Positions 1-7,175 are shown, counted from the first letter of the stretch. The stretch is DNA of 8,141 nt from Gammaproteobacteria bacterium (GCA_027484495.1 JAIXSW010000007.1:1-8141); one strand, 5' to 3'. Made by a program: numbers and translations. Notes: a model not told the origin generated them from the letters alone.

Positions 1-569
1 AGAATTTTGGCTTTAAAGCGGCCTTGTACTGTGGCTTCTTGCGCCAGACGATGTGAACGGGCACCAAACTCGTCTTGCTGCTGGCGGCTGATGCCGTGCA
101 TTTTACCTAAGAGTTCAGCGGTTAACCCCATCATGCCGGCTGCTTTAGCGACAGACACACCCAGACCCGGGTGGAAATCGACACCGTGAGTCATCGGCAC
201 ATGGCCCATATGTTCCACGCCACCGATTAAATACACTTCGCCCATACCACACTGAATCGAGCGGACGGCATCATGCAGCGCCTGCATTGACGAGCCACAC
301 AGCCGGTTGACAGTGACAGCAGGGACCGAATGAGGAATGCCGGCCAGTAACGCGGCGTTACGCGCGACGTTAAAACCCTGTTCCAGTGTTTGCTGCACAC
401 AACCCCAGATCACGTCGTCAATTTCTTCCGGTGCCAGGCCCGGATTGCGTTCCAGAATACCGCGCATCACATAAGCAGACAGTTCTTCCGCCCGTACGTT
501 TCGGAAAATACCGGCCTTAGAGCGGCCCATCGGCGTACGGATACAATCAACAATAACGGCTTGTTTCAT
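1..569 (-). CDS. fadA: 3-ketoacyl-CoA thiolase FadA (N-terminal part, cut by window edge)
   Basis: FadA performs the last step of aerobic beta-oxidation: it cleaves 3-ketoacyl-CoA with CoA to give acetyl-CoA and a chain two carbons shorter, as the beta subunit of the cytosolic FadB2-FadA2 complex. About 189 residues are visible, roughly half of the usual ~387. They open with MKQAVIVDCIRTPMGRSKAG, typical of FadA. The nucleophilic cysteine lies in NRLCGSSMQALHDA and falls at residue 91, the same position as in E. coli FadA. The catalytic His and second Cys of the C-terminal half lie beyond the left edge. The start ATG (567-569) has a GGAG Shine-Dalgarno 9 bases upstream, inside the 17-base gap after the fadB stop, so the two genes are surely co-transcribed and probably translationally coupled. 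No frameshift is seen. Confidence 0.97.
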   Translation of the reverse strand, partial: MKQAVIVDCIRTPMGRSKAGIFRNVRAEELSAYVMRGILERNPGLAPEEIDDVIWGCVQQTLEQGFNVARNAALLAGIPHSVPAVTVNRLCGSSMQALHDAVRSIQCGMGEVYLIGGVEHMGHVPMTHGVDFHPGLGVSVAKAAGMMGLTAELLGKMHGISRQQQDEFGARSHRLAQEATVQGRFKAKI

Positions 570-586
570 TTTCAATTTCTCCGCCA

Positions 587-2740
587 TTAAACCGGATAAA
601 ACACCTGGCCGTTTTGAGCCATGGCGCGGGTTTTGTCTGTGACCTGATAAATCTCACCCAGGTCGGCGTATTGGTCAGCCAGTGCCACGAAATTGGCCAG
701 CCCCATCGTATCGGCGTACCGTAACGGACCGCCACGGAACGGAGGGAAACCTAAGCCGTAAATCAGCCCCATATCGGCTTCGGCAGCAGTCGCCACAATG
801 CCTTCTTCCAGACAACGGATCGCTTCGTTAATCATTGGGATCATGGTGCGGGCGATGATTTCATCGGCACTGAATTCACGCGGTGCAGCAGCGACGTTAG
901 CCAGCAGGGCGGTCGCCGCCGGATCCAGATCTTTTTTCGGTTTGCCTTTAGCATCTTTGCTGTACGCATAGAAACCGAGGCCATTTTTCTGACCATAGCG
1001 GTTGGCGGCATACATCACGCTGACCGGGTCGTTTTCAAGTTTCGCCATCCGGGTGGGGAAACCGTCAGCCATCACGTCGGTGCAGTGATGCGCGGTATCA
1101 AGGCCTACCACGTCCAGCAAATACGCCGGGCCCATTGGCCAGCCGAATTGTTTTTCCATCACTTTGTCGATTTGCGCGAAGCTGGCGCCATCGAGCAGTA
1201 ATTTTGAGAAACCGGCGAAATACGGGAACAACACGCGGTTGACGTAGAAGCCCGGGCAGTCGTTGACGACAATCGGTGATTTACCCATTTTGGCCGCGTA
1301 TGCGACCACGGCAGCAACGGTTGCATCTGAGGTATCTTTGCCACGAATGACTTCGACCAGTGGCATCTGATGCACCGGGTTAAAGAAGTGCATACCACAG
1401 AACCGGCTTGGGTCGGTCAGGTTGGCGGCCAGCAAATTAATCGAAATGGTGGAAGTGTTCGATGTGATGATCGCATCAGCGGCTACCACAGTTTCAATTT
1501 CCTTCAGCACTGCGCCTTTGATTTTCGGGTTTTCTACGACAGCTTCAACCACGATATCTACCGTTTTCACCGGTTCCAGCGACAGTGTTGGCTGAATTGA
1601 AGCGACGACTTTGGCCATGCCGGCAGCATCGAGCTTTTTGCGCTCAACTTGTTTGCCAAGCAGCTTAATGGCTTCGCCCATGCCCAGTTCCAGCGCTTTG
1701 TCGTTGATGTCTTTCATCACGACCGGCACGCCTTTGGAAGCGCTTTGATAACAAATACCGCCACCCATAATACCGGCGCCCAGCACCGCGGCCTTTTTGA
1801 TGATTTTGGTCGCTTGTTTACCGGCTTGTTTAGCTTTGGCTTTGATCAGCTGGTCGTTCAGGAACAAACCGATTTGCGCGGTGGCTGCTGTAGTTTTCGC
1901 CAGCTTGGCAAAACCGGCATTTTCCAGAGCAACAGCGCCAGCGCGATCGAGGCGGGCGGCTTTTTCAATCGTTTCCACTGCCATCATCGGTGCCGGGTAA
2001 TGTTTGCCGGCTTGGGCAAATACCATCCCTTTGGCGGTGCTGAAGCTCATGATGGCTTCAGTTTTATTCAGTTTCAGCGGCTCGAGTTTGACCTGACGTT
2101 TCTTGCGCCAGTTCAGTTTGCCGGCGATGGCGTCTTGTACCATCGACAAAGCCGCAGCTTTTAATTTGTCCGGCGCAACGACAGCGTCGACAGCGCCTTC
2201 TTTTAACGCTTGCTCAGCACCGCGCTCTTTGCCGGTGGTGATCCATTCCATCGCAGTGTCAGCTCCGACGATGCGTGGCAGACGGGCGGTGCCGCCAAAG
2301 CCAGGCATCAGGCCAAGCTTCACTTCCGGCAGACCGATTTTGGTGGTAGTGTCAGCGACGCGGTAGTCAGCAGTTAAAGTCCACTCACAGCCGCCACCCA
2401 GTGCAAAGCCTTTGATGGCGCAAACGGTTGGTACTGGTAGGGCTTCGGCCAGGTCAAACACGTCTGACGCTTGTTTAATCCAAGGCACCAATTGTTCTTC
2501 TGCTTGTTGGAAGGTGCCAAGGAATTCAGTGATATCAGCGCCGACAATAAAGGCGTCTTTGCCGCTGGTATAAATCAGGCCTTTTAATGCGCTGTCTTTA
2601 TAGAGGATGTCGAGGGCCGCGCGGCAGTCCGCCAGCGTCTGCTGGTCGAATTTATTGACCGAGCCGGCCGCGTTAAAGGTAAACTCGGCAATACCGTCGG
2701 CAATGTATTGCACGGTAATGCTGGAACTCTGGTAGATCAT
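587..2740 (-). CDS. fadB: Fatty acid oxidation complex alpha subunit FadB
   Basis: FadB is the multifunctional subunit of the beta-oxidation complex (enoyl-CoA hydratase, delta3-delta2-enoyl-CoA isomerase, 3-hydroxyacyl-CoA dehydrogenase, 3-hydroxyacyl-CoA epimerase). The protein has 717 residues, against 729 in E. coli. Residues 1-190 are a crotonase fold with oxyanion-hole segments AFIVGADITEF (63-73) and GFALGGGCEW (111-120). The hydratase glutamates fall at E119 and E139, the E. coli positions. The Rossmann NAD site VLGAGIMGGG is at 319-328, and the dehydrogenase histidine is in GMHFFNPV (H451). C-terminal dehydrogenase domains follow, including GFPPFRGGPLRYAD (664-677). The ATG at 2740 is chosen over an upstream in-frame start (2791) because the protein then begins MIYQSSSITV as homologues do, and AAGGAGAA lies 7 bases before it. 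It is first gene of fadBA; a FadR-like site lies upstream. Confidence 0.98.
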   Translation of the reverse strand: MIYQSSSITVQYIADGIAEFTFNAAGSVNKFDQQTLADCRAALDILYKDSALKGLIYTSGKDAFIVGADITEFLGTFQQAEEQLVPWIKQASDVFDLAEALPVPTVCAIKGFALGGGCEWTLTADYRVADTTTKIGLPEVKLGLMPGFGGTARLPRIVGADTAMEWITTGKERGAEQALKEGAVDAVVAPDKLKAAALSMVQDAIAGKLNWRKKRQVKLEPLKLNKTEAIMSFSTAKGMVFAQAGKHYPAPMMAVETIEKAARLDRAGAVALENAGFAKLAKTTAATAQIGLFLNDQLIKAKAKQAGKQATKIIKKAAVLGAGIMGGGICYQSASKGVPVVMKDINDKALELGMGEAIKLLGKQVERKKLDAAGMAKVVASIQPTLSLEPVKTVDIVVEAVVENPKIKGAVLKEIETVVAADAIITSNTSTISINLLAANLTDPSRFCGMHFFNPVHQMPLVEVIRGKDTSDATVAAVVAYAAKMGKSPIVVNDCPGFYVNRVLFPYFAGFSKLLLDGASFAQIDKVMEKQFGWPMGPAYLLDVVGLDTAHHCTDVMADGFPTRMAKLENDPVSVMYAANRYGQKNGLGFYAYSKDAKGKPKKDLDPAATALLANVAAAPREFSADEIIARTMIPMINEAIRCLEEGIVATAAEADMGLIYGLGFPPFRGGPLRYADTMGLANFVALADQYADLGEIYQVTDKTRAMAQNGQVFYPV

Positions 2741-2745
2741 GGATG

Positions 2746-2753
2746 TTCTCCTT
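2746..2753 (-). promoter_or_regulatory. Shine-Dalgarno of fadB
   Basis: AAGGAGAA on the minus strand, with GGAG 7 bases before the ATG at 2740. It settles the fadB start in favour of MIYQ and excludes the 17-residue, arginine-rich extension that the open frame would allow. Confidence 0.85.
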
Positions 2754-2789
2754 CGTCGCGTAGGTGACAGATACTTTTGGGATCGTCGC

Positions 2790-2806
2790 AACAGGTCAGA
2801 TGAGTC
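2790..2806. promoter_or_regulatory. Candidate FadR operator upstream of fadB
   Basis: AACAGGTCAGATGAGTC agrees with 12 of the 16 defined positions of the gammaproteobacterial FadR pattern AACTGGTCNGACCAGTT as I recall it. The left half (AACnGGTCnGA) is nearly intact and the right half is degenerate. It lies 50-66 bases upstream of the fadB ATG, in the only non-coding region that can hold the fadBA promoter. In related bacteria FadR represses fadBA until long-chain acyl-CoA binds it, so the location fits. The match is by eye. No convincing -35/-10 pair for fadB was identified around it. Confidence 0.42.
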
Positions 2807-2841
2807 TTGTGCGCAAGCAGTGTGTCGCGGTTCAGGAAAAA

Positions 2842-2872
2842 ATTCAACCGTTATTTAAACAAGCGTTTGAAT
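2842..2872. promoter_or_regulatory. 31-base imperfect palindrome in the fadB-slt divergent region
   Basis: The segment reads as an inverted repeat with ends ATTCAA and TTGAAT: 11 of 15 half-site positions match their counterparts, around a central TTTAAAC-like core. It sits 43 bases before the slt ATG and about 100 bases before the fadB ATG. Size and position suit a dimeric regulator binding site, or simply an AT-rich promoter element; the TTGAAT at 2867-2872 could act as a -35 for slt. No known regulator is assigned. Confidence 0.3.
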
Positions 2873-2897
2873 CAGCCGGCGACAACCAACTAACTAT

Positions 2898-2903
2898 AGG
2901 TGG
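2898..2903 (+). promoter_or_regulatory. Shine-Dalgarno of slt
   Basis: AGGTGG lies 11 bases before the ATG at 2915, a slightly long spacing. A GTG at 2900 in the same frame overlaps this motif and has no ribosome-binding site of its own. Starting at 2915 also gives the cleaner signal peptide, so 2915 is preferred. Confidence 0.55.
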
Positions 2904-2914
2904 ATTTTCGAAAC

Positions 2915-4831
2915 ATGGGGCAATTGAAGTCCGGGTTTGCTGTGTTGGCGTTATGGTGCGGCGGTTTGCTGTTGCCCGCACTGGCCGCGCCGTCAGATAC
3001 CGTATTGCGCGAACGTTTTCTGCAGGCAGAGAAAAAAATTCACAAAGTACCGCTGGCACAGGCGGAGAAAATGCTGCGTGATTTGCATGCCTATCCACTG
3101 AAACCTTATATCGAACTGGAATACATCAGCCGCACGCTGAGCGATACCGCAGCGGTACAAAAATTTCTACAGCAACATCAGGGCACTCCACTGGAATGGC
3201 CGCTGAAAAAACGCTGGTTGTTGTATTTGGCCGGTGTACAGCTGACGCAGCCATTTCTGAAACACTATCAGATGGGCAGCGATACCGTGCTGGATTGTGC
3301 TGCGCTGCAGCTGCGACTGTTAAACGAACCACCGGCGTCGGTGTGGCCGGATGTGACACATCTGTGGCTTGATGGCGAGTCGCTGCCAAAAGAATGTGAC
3401 CCCTTGTTCAAACGCTGGCAAAAAGCTGGTCAACGCACGCCGGAAGTGGTGTGGGCGCGTCTGGTCAAAGCTGCGGACGGTGGCGACGACCGGATCATTC
3501 CGTATCTACGGACTCTGCTGCCGGCCAAACTGCAATATCTCGGCGATAAGTGGAAACAAGTGCTGGAAGAACCGGCCCTGGTCAGCCGGCAAAAATTCCT
3601 GCCGCTGAAACATCCGTGGGAGCGCGAGATCCTGACCTTTGGCCTGAAAAAGCTGGTATGGAAAAAACCGGATCAGGCGTTAGCCGTCTGGGCGCGTTAC
3701 GAAATGGACCCGCATTTCACTAAGCCGCAACGTATTGATGTGGCTCGTAATTTTGCAATTGCGCTCGCCAGTAAAGATGACAGCCGTGCGGCGAAGTTCC
3801 TGGCGATGGTGCCGGTGGAACTGAAAGACGACCTGTTTCTGCAGTGGCAGATCACCTGGTATTTGCGTCAGCAACAATGGCCGCGGGTCATTGAAGTCCT
3901 GAACGAGTTACCGGAAGAAACCCGCAAAGATGACAGCTGGCAGTATTGGCTGGCACGGGCCTATGAACAAAGCGGCAAAACGGAACAAAGTAAGCAGATG
4001 CTGACCGCACTGGCAGCAACCCGCGGTTATTATGGCTTTATGGCGGCAGCAAAATTGGGCCTGCCGCCGAGTCTGGCGCATAAACCAGTACCGGTGACCA
4101 AAGAGCAGTATCAGGCGTTTCGCAAAAGTGACAGCATGCAACGGATGCGCGAGTGGGAGCTGCTGGGCCGGCCGAATGCCGCCAAACGTGAGCTGACCTT
4201 CCTGCAAAAATACGGCACGCCGCAGCAACAACTGAGCGCAGCCAAGCTGGCCTATGACAATGGCTGGTATGACCGGGCGATTTTTGCGCTGGCCGACGCT
4301 GGTTATTGGGATGATGTCGAAATGCGTTTCCCGATGGTATACAACAAAGAAATTCAAAAACACGCCAAAGCGGCGCAAGTGGATCCTGCCTGGGCGATGG
4401 CGATCACCCGACGTGAAAGTACCTTCATTCCAACGGCAAAATCGCCCGTCGGCGCGCAAGGTCTGATGCAAATCATGCCGCGCACGGCCAAGCATATCGC
4501 CGGTCGCAATGTCAAAGCGGAAGCGCTGTATAACCCCAACACCAATATCGATATGGGCACCGATTATCTGCGGTATTTGCTGCGTGCCAACGACAATAAT
4601 CTGGTGTTTGCCACGGCCAGTTATAACGCCGGTTTTAGTAACGTCCAGCGCTGGATCCCAAAACATCGTCAGATGGAACTGGATGTCTGGATTGAAACCA
4701 TTCCGTTTAAAGAAACCCGTGAATACGTCAAAGCGGTATTAGCCTATTACCAGATTTATAATATCCGGATGAATCAGGAACAGGATGTTTTTGCGCCGCT
4801 GGCAACGATGAAAGTTGGTCAGACCGGCTGA
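2915..4831 (+). CDS. slt: Soluble lytic murein transglycosylase Slt (Slt70 type)
   Basis: Slt is a periplasmic exo-lytic transglycosylase that cleaves the MurNAc-GlcNAc bond of peptidoglycan and leaves 1,6-anhydro-MurNAc ends, in wall turnover and recycling. The protein has 638 residues (E. coli precursor 645). It starts with a signal peptide: a Lys, a hydrophobic stretch, and likely cleavage at LPALA|APSD near residue 25. A long alpha-helical U/L-domain region (about 30-450) follows, with helix-turn-helix repeats such as DDSWQYWLARAYEQSGKTEQ. Two cysteines 33 residues apart (128 and 161) match the spacing of the Slt70 disulfide. The lysozyme-like catalytic domain fills the C-terminal part: AITRREST holds the catalytic Glu (residue 501), then GAQGLMQIMPRTA and ATASYNAGFSNVQRW. 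It is transcribed away from fadB, and its own hairpin ends the gene. In E. coli slt lies elsewhere, next to trpR. Confidence 0.97.
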   Translation: MGQLKSGFAVLALWCGGLLLPALAAPSDTVLRERFLQAEKKIHKVPLAQAEKMLRDLHAYPLKPYIELEYISRTLSDTAAVQKFLQQHQGTPLEWPLKKRWLLYLAGVQLTQPFLKHYQMGSDTVLDCAALQLRLLNEPPASVWPDVTHLWLDGESLPKECDPLFKRWQKAGQRTPEVVWARLVKAADGGDDRIIPYLRTLLPAKLQYLGDKWKQVLEEPALVSRQKFLPLKHPWEREILTFGLKKLVWKKPDQALAVWARYEMDPHFTKPQRIDVARNFAIALASKDDSRAAKFLAMVPVELKDDLFLQWQITWYLRQQQWPRVIEVLNELPEETRKDDSWQYWLARAYEQSGKTEQSKQMLTALAATRGYYGFMAAAKLGLPPSLAHKPVPVTKEQYQAFRKSDSMQRMREWELLGRPNAAKRELTFLQKYGTPQQQLSAAKLAYDNGWYDRAIFALADAGYWDDVEMRFPMVYNKEIQKHAKAAQVDPAWAMAITRRESTFIPTAKSPVGAQGLMQIMPRTAKHIAGRNVKAEALYNPNTNIDMGTDYLRYLLRANDNNLVFATASYNAGFSNVQRWIPKHRQMELDVWIETIPFKETREYVKAVLAYYQIYNIRMNQEQDVFAPLATMKVGQTG

Positions 4832-4860
4832 TTGCTGCCGGTCTGACGTTTGCTGATTTT
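4818..4860 (+). terminator. Hairpin terminator of slt (stop codon in loop)
   Basis: GTCAGACCGGC (4818-4828) pairs perfectly with GCCGGTCTGAC (4837-4847) across the 8-base loop TGATTGCT. The slt stop TGA (4829-4831) is the start of that loop. Downstream are GTTT and then TTTT (4857-4860), an interrupted T tract, so termination may be partial or less canonical. The stem strength and location between slt and pepQ make a terminator the natural reading. Confidence 0.6.
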
Positions 4861-4870
4861 ATGTTAATCT
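4843..4870 (+). promoter_or_regulatory. Candidate pepQ promoter
   Basis: CTGACG (4843-4848, 4 of 6 matches to TTGACA) and TAATCT (4865-4870) are separated by 16 bases, with TG one base before the -10 (extended -10 form). Transcription would begin near 4877 and give a leader of about 20 bases before the chosen ATG. This also argues against the earlier ATG at 4871. The -35 lies inside the 3' arm of the slt terminator. Motif quality is moderate, judged by eye. Confidence 0.35.
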
Positions 4871-4886
4871 ATGGCAAAAAACGAAC

Positions 4887-4890
4887 AGGA
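4887..4890 (+). promoter_or_regulatory. Shine-Dalgarno of pepQ
   Basis: AGGA stands 7 bases before the ATG at 4898, whereas the in-frame ATG at 4871 has no purine-rich site. This places the start at MRPAYQALY, which aligns with the N terminus of E. coli PepQ (MESLASLY). Confidence 0.75.
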
Positions 4891-4897
4891 TATACCG

Positions 4898-6220
4898 ATG
4901 CGCCCAGCATATCAGGCTCTGTACGCCGCCCATTTGTTTGAACTGCAACAACGCACCAAAGCCGTCCTGGCGCGGGAAAGTCTGGACGCGCTGGTGATCC
5001 ATTCAGGCCAGGCCAAACGTCAGTTTCTCGATGACATGGATTATCCGTTTAAGGCCAATCCATTATTCAAAGCCTGGTTGCCGGTCGTCGACAATCCGCA
5101 TTGCTGGCTGATTGTTGATGGTGTCAACAAACCCAAACTGGTGTTTTATCTGCCGGTCGATTTCTGGCACAAAGTACCGGATGCACCGAATGACTTCTGG
5201 TCCGGTTTTTTTGATATTCAGCTGATTGATAAACCGACCAAAGTGGAAAGCCTGCTGCCTTACGATAAAGCCAATGTGGCTTATCTCGGTGAGCAACTGG
5301 AACTGGCGCGCGCGCTGGGCTTCAGTCAACTCAATCCGGAAGGCGTGCTGAGTTATCTGCATTATTTCCGTGGCTACAAAACCGATTACGAACTGGCCTG
5401 TATGCGCGAAGCCAATCGCATCGCAGTACAGGGCCATCGCGCTGCTGAAACCTGTTTCCGCAATGGCGGCAGTGAATTTGCTATTCAGCTGGCTTATCTG
5501 GCTGCGGTGCAGCAGGGCGAGAATGAAGTGCCGTATGGCAACATTATTGCGCTGAACGAAAACGCGGCGATTCTGCATTACACCGTATTATCGCGGCAAA
5601 AGCCGGCGCAGCATCATTCGTTTTTAATCGATGCCGGCGCGTCTTTTCACGGTTATGCGGCCGATATTACCCGCACTTACAGCGCGCGTGATGATGAATT
5701 TCAGGCCTTAATCACCAGCATGAATGCGGTGCAGCTGGCGTTGGTAGATACGTTAAAACCCGGCATCAAATACACCGAAGTGCATTTAAAATCGCATGAA
5801 CTGATTGCACAGGTGCTGGCGGATTTTGATTTTGTGCAGCTTTCGCCACAAGCCATAGTCGAAACTGGCATCAGCCGGACTTTTTACCCGCACGGCATCG
5901 GCCACCATCTGGGCCTGCAAGTACACGACGTCGGTGGATTTATGGCGGACGAACGCGGCACGCATGTCGCGGCACCGGACGAGCACCCATTCCTGCGCTG
6001 CACCCGATTAATCGAGCCCCGTCAGGTCTTTACCATTGAACCAGGTCTGTATTTTATCGATTCACTGCTGGCGGATTTAAAAGCGACCGAGCAGGGCAAA
6101 TACATCAACTGGCACAAGGTTGATGCGTTCCGTCAGTTTGGTGGTATCCGCATCGAAGATAACGTCATCGTGCATCGCGAACGCAATGAGAATATGACAC
6201 GGGATTTGGGGCTGGCATAG
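4898..6220 (+). CDS. pepQ: Xaa-Pro dipeptidase PepQ (prolidase)
   Basis: PepQ is a cytosolic metalloprotease of the M24 (pita-bread) family that hydrolyses dipeptides with C-terminal proline; bacterial members can also cleave some organophosphates. The protein has 440 residues (E. coli 443) and is collinear with it. The N-terminal domain includes YPFKANPLFKAW and CWLIVDGVNKPKL. The five dinuclear-metal ligands are all present: D245 in LIDAG, D256 in AADITRT, H336 in HGIGHHLGLQVHD, E381 in TIEPG and E420 in GIRIEDN. The C terminus ENMTRDLGLA is typical. The start is set by an AGGA site and alignment. In E. coli pepQ is divergent from fadBA and followed by yigZ, trkH and hemG. Here slt intervenes on one side and a repeat-flanked island follows on the other, so the usual downstream partners are missing from this spot. 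Confidence 0.97.
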   Translation: MRPAYQALYAAHLFELQQRTKAVLARESLDALVIHSGQAKRQFLDDMDYPFKANPLFKAWLPVVDNPHCWLIVDGVNKPKLVFYLPVDFWHKVPDAPNDFWSGFFDIQLIDKPTKVESLLPYDKANVAYLGEQLELARALGFSQLNPEGVLSYLHYFRGYKTDYELACMREANRIAVQGHRAAETCFRNGGSEFAIQLAYLAAVQQGENEVPYGNIIALNENAAILHYTVLSRQKPAQHHSFLIDAGASFHGYAADITRTYSARDDEFQALITSMNAVQLALVDTLKPGIKYTEVHLKSHELIAQVLADFDFVQLSPQAIVETGISRTFYPHGIGHHLGLQVHDVGGFMADERGTHVAAPDEHPFLRCTRLIEPRQVFTIEPGLYFIDSLLADLKATEQGKYINWHKVDAFRQFGGIRIEDNVIVHRERNENMTRDLGLA

Positions 6221-6238
6221 GCCTGGCTTGTTGAGTTG

Positions 6239-6257
6239 GCAGGGGCTTGGCCCCTGC
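6239..6257 (+). terminator. GC-rich hairpin after pepQ
   Basis: GCAGGGGC and GCCCCTGC form a perfect 8-base stem around a TTG loop, 18 bases after the pepQ stop. The following sequence is C-rich with only a short TTCTTT, not a proper U tract. It may terminate pepQ weakly, or belong to the outer flank of the adjoining repeat. Confidence 0.4.
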
Positions 6258-6297
6258 GACCCCTTCTTTATTGGCGTTAACCCATGTTCTTGTTTTG

Positions 6298-6526
6298 ACG
6301 GCAAGTCCGCTTAGCAAAGATTTCACCTGACGGTGAGTCACTTTCTTTTGTTTCAGCAAAAGAAAGTAACCAAAGAAAAACCGACCCCAGTTCCGCTCGA
6401 AAGCCCGTTAAAAACCCACAATTTGAGGCGCTGGCGTAACTCGCGGTGCGCTACCGACGCACCGCTCAAACACCCGCCAGCTTAAAACCTCAAATCGTGA
6501 TTTTTCAACGGCTCGCTTCAATGGGG
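6298..6526 (+). repeat. Left copy of an inverted, highly structured ~229-base repeat
   Basis: The copy runs from outer edge (left) to inner edge, ending one base before the stop codon of the enclosed gene. Over 6311-6408 it matches the reverse complement of 7378-7475 at 86 of 98 bases without gaps; weaker similarity extends outward to about 6285. Internal parts in order: a 5-base stem TCACC/GGTGA (6323-6336); a 14-base stem (6337-6350 with 6357-6370, one mismatch) of GTCACTTTCTTTTG type; then a long composite hairpin (6407-6509). That hairpin has an outer stem of 22 positions (18 paired), an inner stem GCTGGCG/CGCCAGC (6430-6436, 6475-6481) and a tip stem GCGGTGCG/CGCACCGC (6443-6450, 6458-6465). 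Similar CTTTCTTTTGG-type repeats occur, from memory, in many gammaproteobacterial genomes and give rise to spurious small hypothetical proteins. Confidence 0.9.
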
Positions 6527-7162
6527 CTAGCAGACTCTAGCTTTCGCGTTCTCTAGTGCCTTCATTACCAATGCAAGACCTTCTTGTCTGGAACGTCTGT
6601 TTGGGCCGCTTCCCATTAGACCGCGTTTACTGGGATGAGGGCACTCAAAAATACAAATCTTGCTAGCTAAATGCGGATAAGTACCGGAAAAGCGTGACCA
6701 GGAATCTTCCGCGACACGTCCCATTAATATGACTACCTGTAATTTTGGCAGTAATTCAATTAACTGAGCTAGGGGCTTTAAGTTATGTTGGAGTTGCTTT
6801 GCAGAAGGTTTTTTCTGGTCTGATCCTATGTAATGAACGCATGCATTCCATGCAATGACGTCATCCAGAGCAATTTGGGCTTTATCCAGCAATGTCCCAA
6901 GTACTTCTGCAGTTGGATCATCGTTTTGTGTCGAAATGAAACCACTTCCATTTTGAGTTAAGTTAGTTTTTGGGCCTGGATCCTGCAAAAGTAATAAAAC
7001 TTTTGCTTTTGTACCGCCGTAGCTTGGTGCTACATATGGGATGTCTTCAGCTAACTCTAATCGCAGTTTATCTACCAATTGATTAACTAGCTCTATGTGG
7101 CCTGAATAGCGATTATTCCACTGATGTAATCTGTAATCATTATTTCGCATTTTTCTATACAT
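6527..7162 (-). CDS. Uracil-DNA glycosylase superfamily-like protein, AT-rich accessory gene
   Basis: The protein has 211 residues from the chosen ATG. It resembles the bacterial proteins often annotated as uracil-DNA glycosylase family. Visible blocks: YVAPSYGGTKAKVLLLLQDPGP (43-64, with DPG at the place of the GEAPG-like motif I), SGFISTQNDDPTAE (73-86), WNACVHY (105-111), a beta strand VVILMG (143-148), and CPHPSKRGL (174-182), where His176 matches the HPS-type motif near the active site. Such enzymes excise uracil or related damaged bases, but activity here is inferred only. ATG 7162 is preferred for its AGGGA site 8 bases upstream; ATG 7183 and TTG 7213 lack one. Base use is unlike its neighbours: 21 G/C in the 60 bases at 6721-6780, against 38 in 2281-2340 of fadB. 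It lies alone between inverted repeats, suggesting transfer. Confidence 0.75.
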   Translation of the reverse strand: MYRKMRNNDYRLHQWNNRYSGHIELVNQLVDKLRLELAEDIPYVAPSYGGTKAKVLLLLQDPGPKTNLTQNGSGFISTQNDDPTAEVLGTLLDKAQIALDDVIAWNACVHYIGSDQKKPSAKQLQHNLKPLAQLIELLPKLQVVILMGRVAEDSWSRFSGTYPHLASKICIFECPHPSKRGLMGSGPNRRSRQEGLALVMKALENAKARVC

Positions 7163-7170
7163 AGTTACTA

Positions 7171-7175
7171 TCCCT
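7171..7175 (-). promoter_or_regulatory. Shine-Dalgarno of the UDG-like gene
   Basis: AGGGA on the minus strand, 8 bases before the ATG at 7162. The other in-frame starts (ATG 7183, TTG 7213, ATG 7150) have no comparable site at the right distance. Confidence 0.5.

Noticed and set aside
1649..2164. Open frame of about 171 codons on the plus strand inside fadB
   Set aside because: Antisense to an unmistakable fadB; the His/Phe-rich translation resembles no family, as is common opposite GC-richer genes.
3908..4666. Open frame of about 252 codons on the minus strand inside slt
   Set aside because: It is a shadow of slt across its C-terminal half, including the catalytic domain; no ribosome site or family motif was seen.
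4871..4897. Nine-residue N-terminal extension of PepQ starting at ATG 4871
   Set aside because: No ribosome site, no counterpart in E. coli PepQ, and it lies directly after the candidate -10 element.
6239..6257. CRISPR or tandem-repeat array around the GC-rich hairpin
   Set aside because: It is a single hairpin with no second direct copy or regular spacing anywhere in the window.
6298..6526. Integron attC-like recombination site
   Set aside because: The size and folded shape are suggestive, but I could not find paired core sites (GTTRRRY / RYYYAAC) at the ends, and the copies are inverted rather than direct as in integron arrays.
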